From AP-15 sp035509615 (lineage in GTDB: Bacteria; Pseudomonadota; Alphaproteobacteria; ATCC43930; CGMCC-115725), in NCBI GenBank assembly GCA_035509615.1, contig DATJLK010000101.1, forward strand, positions 1-11,349: a stretch of 11,349 bases of DNA, read 5' to 3'. The notes beneath the pieces were generated by a model. That model was not told the origin of the DNA. It did not search any database and was given only the letters and a program-made list of their open reading frames with translations. The position numbers and the translations under genes are program-made. Shown here in pieces: positions 7,752 through 11,349 of this stretch (within the stretch, counting starts at the first letter, position 1; each line of letters opens with the position of its first letter).

Positions 7752-7844
7752 ATACCCGATGCCGATCAGGCCGGCCGTCAGCTCAATCCAGTCATCGTAA
7801 GCAAGGGTTCTCGAACCGGGCGGGCGGGCGGCGTTGACCGGCAT
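7734..7844 (-). CDS. Possible 36-residue protein convergent with tamB
   Basis: On the minus strand a short frame runs from an ATG (complement of 7842-7844) to TAA (complement of 7734-7736), overlapping the last bases of tamB. The product contains a plausible amphipathic or membrane-associating run, YDDWIELTAGLIGIGYSVI, and codon third positions are mostly G or C. I do not recognise it, the frame is very short, and no convincing ribosome-binding site was found. It may be chance. I list it because the hydrophobic segment looks more protein-like than the other frames between tamB and the next gene. Confidence 0.2.
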   Translation of the reverse strand: MPVNAARPPGSRTLAYDDWIELTAGLIGIGYSVIHQ

Positions 7845-7972
7845 GCTGCCAGCAAGCAATCGCGAAACTATGACATTTCGGGCCCACGGTCGGTGCCGAG
7901 TGCCGCCCGAGGACAGGTTCCGTAAAATCTCCATGCGCCGGTCTGATGCGGGCCGGCCACTCGTCATGGCAC

Positions 7973-7998
7973 GAAACTTTCGCCCTCTGTCAATCGTT
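7973..7998 (+). promoter_or_regulatory. EcfG-like promoter candidate (one mismatch)
   Basis: GAAAC (7973-7977), 17 bases, then CGTT (7995-7998) matches the EcfG consensus GGAAC-N16/17-CGTT except for one base in the -35 element. It is on the correct strand, 17-32 bases before the two possible starts of the secreted Pro-rich protein. A transcript starting near 8005 would leave a very short leader and would cut into the GGGAGGG ribosome-binding site of the first start. That weakens the case. Confidence 0.3.
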
Positions 7999-8014
7999 CG
8001 GGAGGGCAAGATTT

Positions 8015-8386
8015 ATGCTCGGGGGAGATATGCGAGCGTTTATCACCGCGGCACTAGTGACGGTAGCCTTCACAAGTTCCGTCGTCCTGGCGCAAGCCCG
8101 CGAGCCGAATGCGGCTCACGGTTCGAGCCTGATCCGGGATGGCCAGGCTATGGAGATTGCTGCGAGCGGGAAGGAAAGCACCATACCGCAGCAGCAACCT
8201 CAATCCGGGTCAGGGAAGGCGCCGGGATCCTTGAGCGAGGAACTCAGCCGCTCCGGCGGTATCATTCATCCGCCGGCGAGCGGCGATGGCAACGTCGTCT
8301 TACCCCCGAACCAGCGGACGAGCCGGACGCCGATCATTCCGCCACCCGGCACTCCCGGTGGAAATCCGTTAGTACAGCCAAAATGA
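8015..8386 (+). CDS. Small secreted Pro-rich protein of unknown function
   Basis: The ATG at 8015 is preceded at eight bases by GGGAGGG (8000-8006) and gives 123 residues. A second ATG at 8030 opens directly at the signal peptide, but its purine run GGGGGAG ends only two bases before it. Residues 6-28 (MRAFITAALVTVAFTSSVVL, then AQA) are a clear signal peptide. The mature part is low in hydrophobic residues. A Gln/Ser/Gly linker is followed by SLSEELSRSGGIIHPP (72-87) and a Pro/Gly-rich C-terminus with TPIIPPPGTPGGNPLVQPK (105-123). Small exported proteins with an SLSxxLxxxxGVIxPP segment and a PPPGTPGGxPxxQPK tail occur in Bradyrhizobium and relatives, as I recall; their role is unknown. There are no cysteines or enzyme motifs. 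Confidence 0.7.
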   Translation: MLGGDMRAFITAALVTVAFTSSVVLAQAREPNAAHGSSLIRDGQAMEIAASGKESTIPQQQPQSGSGKAPGSLSEELSRSGGIIHPPASGDGNVVLPPNQRTSRTPIIPPPGTPGGNPLVQPK

Positions 8387-8399
8387 CACGGACAACGGG

Positions 8400-8437
8400 C
8401 GGCGCTTTCAGCCAACAGCGGCGCTTCCGGCCAACGG
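8400..8437. repeat. 19-bp imperfect tandem duplication
   Basis: CGGCGCTTTCAGCCAACAG (8400-8418) is followed directly by CGGCGCTTCCGGCCAACGG (8419-8437), matching at 16 of 19 positions. It lies 14 bases after the stop of the secreted Pro-rich protein. It looks like a diverged slippage duplication; no function is evident. Confidence 0.75.
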
Positions 8438-8451
8438 CAAGGCAGCATTAG

Positions 8452-8465
8452 TCCCGCCGGCGGGA
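8452..8465. repeat. 14-bp perfect palindrome
   Basis: TCCCGCCGGCGGGA is its own reverse complement and lies 66 bases beyond the stop of the secreted Pro-rich protein. It could end or stabilise that transcript as a hairpin, but its unpaired loop would be very small and no T run follows, so an intrinsic terminator is not supported. Confidence 0.4.
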
Positions 8466-8743
8466 TCCACTCACGATTCACGATCATGCCGCGCATCACC
8501 ACCAGCAATACGATGCCACCCTGTGATGAATGGTAAGAAAGGAGCCGAGTTCGCTCGAGGCCACCTGACCTCGCCATGGACGCCGAGGGCCAGCCGGCAT
8601 GTCGTTCCGGGTATTGGCCGGGGATCAAATCCGGTGGACTTGCGGACGGGCTGAGGCTCGGCAGGGGAATTTAGAGCCTCTCTTGGCAGACTAGAGAATC
8701 CTGTTTCCACCCTATTGACACCAGTCCATCATCAGTCACACAA

Positions 8744-8750
8744 AAGGGGG
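8744..8750 (+). promoter_or_regulatory. Strong ribosome-binding site deciding a GTG start
   Basis: AAGGGGG lies five bases before the GTG at 8756. It supports that non-ATG start for the 112-residue protein. The identical heptamer at the identical spacing precedes the phosphatase ATG at 10099. Confidence 0.7.
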
Positions 8751-8755
8751 CTCGC

Positions 8756-9094
8756 GTGCCGAAAAATCGATCTTCGTGGCTGTACCTGCCGTTCGACATG
8801 TGGCGGGCGAGCCTTGAAGCGCAGCAGGTGATCGGTTTGCGGCTGGCGTTGCTCGCCGGCGGCATGGCCGGCGCGGCCGAGGTGAAGCGCATGGTGACGG
8901 AAAAGATGTCGGCGGCATTCGAGGTTCAGCACATGGCGGCGGCGGCCGCGCTGACCGGCAAGGCCGCGGAAATTCCGTCACAGGCGATAGCATTTTATCG
9001 AAAAAAGATGCGTGCCAACCGCAAGCGCCTCAACGCCGTGAAATCGCCGGACGTGCGGCGCGGCCGGAGGGCCAAGAGAAGCCGGCCGACGTGA
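8756..9094 (+). CDS. Basic helical protein coupled to the ClpP-like gene
   Basis: The GTG start at 8756 is fixed by the strong AAGGGGG five bases upstream and gives 112 residues. The N-terminal half (SSWLYLPFDMWRASLEAQQV, residues 6-25) is amphipathic with several tryptophans. It is followed by an Ala/Met-rich helical region (about 30-66) containing EVKRMVTEKMSAAFEVQHM. The C-terminus is strongly basic: YRKKMRANRKRL (81-92) and RRGRRAKRSRP (101-111). There is no signal peptide. I recall similar alphaproteobacterial proteins, some carrying the unsupported label 'antifreeze protein', with the same RMVxEK and basic RANRRRL segments. The layout also recalls phasin-like helical proteins. Function is unknown. 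The stop overlaps the next start by four bases (GTGA), so the protein is very likely made together with the ClpP-like protein and may be its partner or substrate adaptor (inference). Confidence 0.75.
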   Translation: MPKNRSSWLYLPFDMWRASLEAQQVIGLRLALLAGGMAGAAEVKRMVTEKMSAAFEVQHMAAAAALTGKAAEIPSQAIAFYRKKMRANRKRLNAVKSPDVRRGRRAKRSRPT

Positions 9095-9699
9095 CTGTGG
9101 CGCCTGGCAACCCGGCGCCGATCTTGGGCGCGCCGGTCCCGGAGGCGATCCGCGCCCGGCTCGCACGCCCGACCATCCGGTTGTCGGGATCGGTGGGTCA
9201 TCCGATGGTGGCGAGCTTTTTTGACCAGCTGCTGCCGGTCCTCGAGGTCGAGGGTGCCATTCTCGTCGAGCTTTTTACCGACGGCGGCGACGCCGAGATC
9301 GGCCGCCGTCTCGCCGAGGAGATCCGGCTGCTGCGCCAGCAGCATGATCGCGATGTGTGGTTTCTCGGCAAGACCCTCGTCGCTTCGGCCGGGGTGACGG
9401 TCATGGCGGCGTTTCCCAAGTCAAAGCGCTGGCTGACCGCGGATGCCGCCCTGTTGATCCACGGACGCCGCATGACCAAGGATCTGCATCTCGAAGGTCC
9501 GTTGGGCAGTTGCCGGCGCGTGCTCGAGGAGATGATCGCCGACATTGACCATGGCCTGAGCCTCGAACAGCGCGGCTTTGCCGAACTGATCGACGGCTCG
9601 GACGTCGATGCGGAAGAGGCAGCGCGCCGCGCCTATGGCGGCTGGTACCTGTGCGCCGAAGAGGCCCTCAGCCGCGGCCTCGTCGCCGGTCTTGTCTGA
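9091..9699 (+). CDS. ClpP-like (peptidase S14 family) protein
   Basis: The 202-residue product has the ClpP/crotonase fold signature. ILVELFTDGGDAEIGRRLAE (57-76) contains the Gly-Gly turn that forms the oxyanion hole in ClpP. GKTLVASAGVTVMAAF (93-108) places the nucleophile at Ser99. LLIHGRRM (121-128) places the general base at His124, 25 residues later, the same spacing as Ser97-His122 in E. coli ClpP. The C-terminal GWYLCAEEALSRGLVAGLV corresponds to ClpP DRFLSAPEAVEYGLVDSIL, which puts Gly184 where ClpP has catalytic Asp171. The long N-terminal segment before ARPTIRLSG differs from housekeeping ClpP, so this is one of the accessory S14-type proteins. The GTG start overlaps the upstream stop (GTGA). 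Whether it associates with a Clp ATPase is not visible here; no ClpX or ClpA gene is nearby. Confidence 0.85.
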   Translation: MTVAPGNPAPILGAPVPEAIRARLARPTIRLSGSVGHPMVASFFDQLLPVLEVEGAILVELFTDGGDAEIGRRLAEEIRLLRQQHDRDVWFLGKTLVASAGVTVMAAFPKSKRWLTADAALLIHGRRMTKDLHLEGPLGSCRRVLEEMIADIDHGLSLEQRGFAELIDGSDVDAEEAARRAYGGWYLCAEEALSRGLVAGLV

Positions 9700-10004
9700 C
9701 CGGGACATCTGCCTGCCGGCTGATATGCGTATGGCCCGTCCCGGGCGCTCATGAAACAAGCGAAGTCCCGAGCCTGAACGACGATCAGCCGCGCCTTTGC
9801 CCGGTTGATCGGCTCGCGTTCACGCAAGTGTGTCTGCCTTGGTCGAATCCTCGGCAAGGTACTGACATTTGCGAAAAAGCGGTGACCCATCACGATCGGC
9901 CGGATCGCTCGCGGCTGACCCGCCGCAGATCGTCTGGCGCCTCATGATCCGGGCGCTCCACGCGACGGCGATGGCACCGGCGCCGTTGCTGTGGCGGTGT
10001 CCTG

Positions 10005-10032
10005 TCGATTGCAGCAGGCGCCGCTCGATTGC
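10005..10032. repeat. Two TCGATTGC repeats 20 bp apart upstream of the phosphatase
   Basis: TCGATTGC occurs at 10005-10012 and 10025-10032. Two turns of helix separate the copies, and they lie about 70-95 bases before the phosphatase start, a position suited to an activator or repressor site. The flanks share little, so chance is possible. Confidence 0.3.
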
Positions 10033-10086
10033 GCAATGAGTTAGTCCGGTGCGGCCGAACGAGCCTATCCTGAACACAGCTTGGAA

Positions 10087-10093
10087 AAGGGGG
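10087..10093 (+). promoter_or_regulatory. Ribosome-binding site of the phosphatase
   Basis: AAGGGGG ends five bases before the ATG at 10099, and this decides the start. It repeats exactly the signal in front of the GTG at 8756. Confidence 0.75.
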
Positions 10094-10098
10094 CGGCG

Positions 10099-11349
10099 AT
10101 GACAACGCGGGACACCGGATTCGACCTCGAACTCAGCCGGCGCAAGCTGCTGGCGGCGGCCGGTATCGGCGGCGGGACGGCGATTGCGGCGTCGCTGATC
10201 GGGACCGGAGCCGCCCGGGGCGAATCCGCCGCATCCGAGCCACTGGCCGCATCTCCGGAAGCCGTTCCACCGGTCGCCGGACTGCATCTGCAGTTCGGCG
10301 CGGATGCATCCGCGCAGATGGTGGTGTCCTGGCACACCCTGCAACCGGTTCGTGATCCGCGCGTGCTGCTCGGGCATCTCGATGGCGGGCTCGAGCGCGT
10401 CGCTGCCGCCAAGGAGACCAGCTACACCGATGCCAAATCGGGCCAGGTCGTCTACGCCTATCATGCGCCGATCAGCGGCCTGCAGGCGGCCTCCAGCTAT
10501 CTCTACGCGGCACTCCACGACGGCGCTGCGCCGGAGTTTGGCACCTTCCGAACCGCCCCGCGCGGGCGCGCGCCGTTTACTTTCACCAGTTTCGGCGATC
10601 AGGGCACGCCGACCCTGGGCAGGATATACCGGCCGCCAGAGGGCGTGACGATCCCGAACGCGCCCTATGTGAACGACAATCTCGGCTCGCCCTGGGCGGG
10701 CGATACCACTCTCGGCGTGGAGCGGCTGCAGCCATTGTTCCACCTCTTCAACGGCGATCTCTGCTACGCCAATCTCGCCGATGACCGGGTGCGCACCTGG
10801 GTGGATTTCTGGGAGAATAACAGCCGCAGCGCCCGCAACCGTCCGTGGATGCCCTGTGCCGGCAATCATGAGAATGAGCTGGGCAATGGACCGATTGGAT
10901 ATCGAGCCTACCAGACCTATTTTTCGGTGCCGGCCGCAGCCGGCCAGACGGATGTGACCCGGGGGCTGTGGTACGCATTCACCGTCGGCGCGGTGCGCGT
11001 GATCAGCATCGCCAATGATGACGTCGCCTACCAGGACGGTGGCAGCTCCTACGTCCGGGGGTATTCGTCCGGCGCGCAGAAAGCGTGGCTGGAAAAAGAA
11101 TTATCTGCTGCCCGTAACGATCGAGACATCGATTGGGTCGTGGTGTGCATGCACCAGGTCGCCATTTCGACAGCTGACAAGTTCAATGGCGCCGACCTCG
11201 GAATCCGCGAGGAATGGGTACCGTTGTTCGACAAGTACGGCATCGATCTCGTGGTCTGCGGACACGAGCACCATTACGAACGCTCACACCCGATCCGCGG
11301 CCATCAGGCGAACACCACCCTGACCCCGGTCGCCGCCGCCGCCACGACC
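10099..11349 (+). CDS. Tat-exported purple acid phosphatase-type metallophosphoesterase (3' end outside window)
   Basis: The frame is open for 417 codons to the window edge. LSRRKLLAAAGIGGG (residues 12-26) is a twin-arginine signal, so the enzyme is exported folded, presumably with metal bound. PPVAGLHLQFG to about 155 fits the fibronectin-like N-terminal domain of purple acid phosphatases (QMVVSWHT, then FGTFRTAP). The catalytic domain shows all five ligand blocks in order: FGDQG (Asp167), GDLCYAN (Asp220, Tyr223), GNHE (Asn256), CMHQ (His352) and GHEHHYER (His389, His391). Tyr223 is the residue that gives these Fe(III)-dinuclear enzymes their colour. The expected reaction is hydrolysis of phosphomonoesters or related substrates in the periplasm, releasing phosphate. 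Family members are usually about 500-560 residues, so roughly 100 or more are missing at the C-terminus. Phosphodiesterase activity cannot be excluded from sequence. Confidence 0.92.
   Translation, partial: MTTRDTGFDLELSRRKLLAAAGIGGGTAIAASLIGTGAARGESAASEPLAASPEAVPPVAGLHLQFGADASAQMVVSWHTLQPVRDPRVLLGHLDGGLERVAAAKETSYTDAKSGQVVYAYHAPISGLQAASSYLYAALHDGAAPEFGTFRTAPRGRAPFTFTSFGDQGTPTLGRIYRPPEGVTIPNAPYVNDNLGSPWAGDTTLGVERLQPLFHLFNGDLCYANLADDRVRTWVDFWENNSRSARNRPWMPCAGNHENELGNGPIGYRAYQTYFSVPAAAGQTDVTRGLWYAFTVGAVRVISIANDDVAYQDGGSSYVRGYSSGAQKAWLEKELSAARNDRDIDWVVVCMHQVAISTADKFNGADLGIREEWVPLFDKYGIDLVVCGHEHHYERSHPIRGHQANTTLTPVAAAATT

Larger units (their letters stand above)
8387..8755. other. Intergenic region without a supported gene
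   Basis: This stretch of 369 bases contains a 19-bp tandem duplication (8400-8437) and a 14-bp palindrome (8452-8465). It ends with the Shine-Dalgarno sequence of the next gene. A TTGACA at 8715-8720 could serve as a -35 box, but no matching -10 element is present at the right spacing. The short frames on either strand have no recognisable product. Confidence 0.5.
9700..10098. other. Intergenic region upstream of the phosphatase
   Basis: No gene is supported in these 399 bases. CCGGGAC (9700-9706) and GTCCCGG (9738-9744) could pair after the ClpP-like stop with a 31-base loop, but no T run follows. The block 10001-10040 contains TCGATTGC twice, 20 bases apart. TATCCT at 10066-10071 is a possible -10 box, but only a poor -35 element lies ahead of it. 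No EcfG element and no recognisable PhoB box was found. Confidence 0.5.

Noticed and set aside
7740..7925. 61-codon frame overlapping the tamB stop as TGATG
   Set aside because: The overlap arises from the 11-bp duplication. The product is polar without recognisable features and codon use does not resemble the neighbours.
8715..8743. TTGACA as a sigma-70 promoter for the ClpP-like pair
   Set aside because: The -35 box is good, but the expected -10 position reads ACACAA and would overlap the ribosome-binding site.
9700..9744. Inverted repeat CCGGGAC/GTCCCGG as a terminator after the ClpP-like gene
   Set aside because: The stem is only seven pairs around a 31-base loop, and no T run follows.
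9820..10869. Minus-strand open frame (349 codons) across the phosphatase start
   Set aside because: It is antisense to the phosphatase with its full motif set; the translation shows no domain and is a codon-bias shadow.

Overview
The window is high-GC DNA from an alphaproteobacterium, probably a chromosomal segment. The evidence is the codon bias of the large ORFs, an outer-membrane tamA-tamB pair, several small proteins of types common in Rhizobiales and Rhodospirillales, and one perfect GGAAC-N17-CGTT element, the signature of the alphaproteobacterial general-stress sigma factor EcfG. I cannot name the genus. I see no rRNA, tRNA, CRISPR array, insertion sequence or phage module.

Layout. 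Positions 1-166 hold what looks like the frameshifted 3' end of an unrecognised gene. It runs into an exported molybdopterin-oxidoreductase-fold protein (94-651, +) that has no cysteine in its mature part. Two very short genes follow, divergently arranged: a 58-residue helical protein on the minus strand (732-908), with an EcfG-type promoter at 956-981, and a 57-residue helical protein on the plus strand (1129-1302). About 530 bases of uncertain coding status (1303-1837) lead into the tamA-tamB operon (1838-7740). TamA is an Omp85-type outer-membrane barrel with POTRA domains, and TamB is a 1334-residue inner-membrane-anchored protein. Their stop and start codons overlap, and together they form the translocation and assembly module, which bridges the inner and outer membranes.

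Downstream is a short secreted Pro-rich protein (8015-8386), then a translationally coupled pair: a 112-residue basic helical protein (8756-9094) and a ClpP-like (S14) protease homologue (9091-9699). The ClpP-like protein keeps the nucleophile serine and the histidine, but appears to carry glycine where ClpP has its catalytic aspartate. After a 399-base gap, a Tat-exported purple-acid-phosphatase-type metallophosphoesterase starts at 10099 and runs off the end of the window with all expected metal ligands visible.

Most of the window concerns the cell envelope: TamA/TamB assembly, two exported proteins of unknown role and an exported phosphatase. The items most worth following up are the ClpP-like protein with its small coupled partner, the EcfG-controlled small helical gene with its divergent look-alike, and the cysteine-less molybdopterin-fold protein. 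No clearly new multi-gene system is demonstrated.
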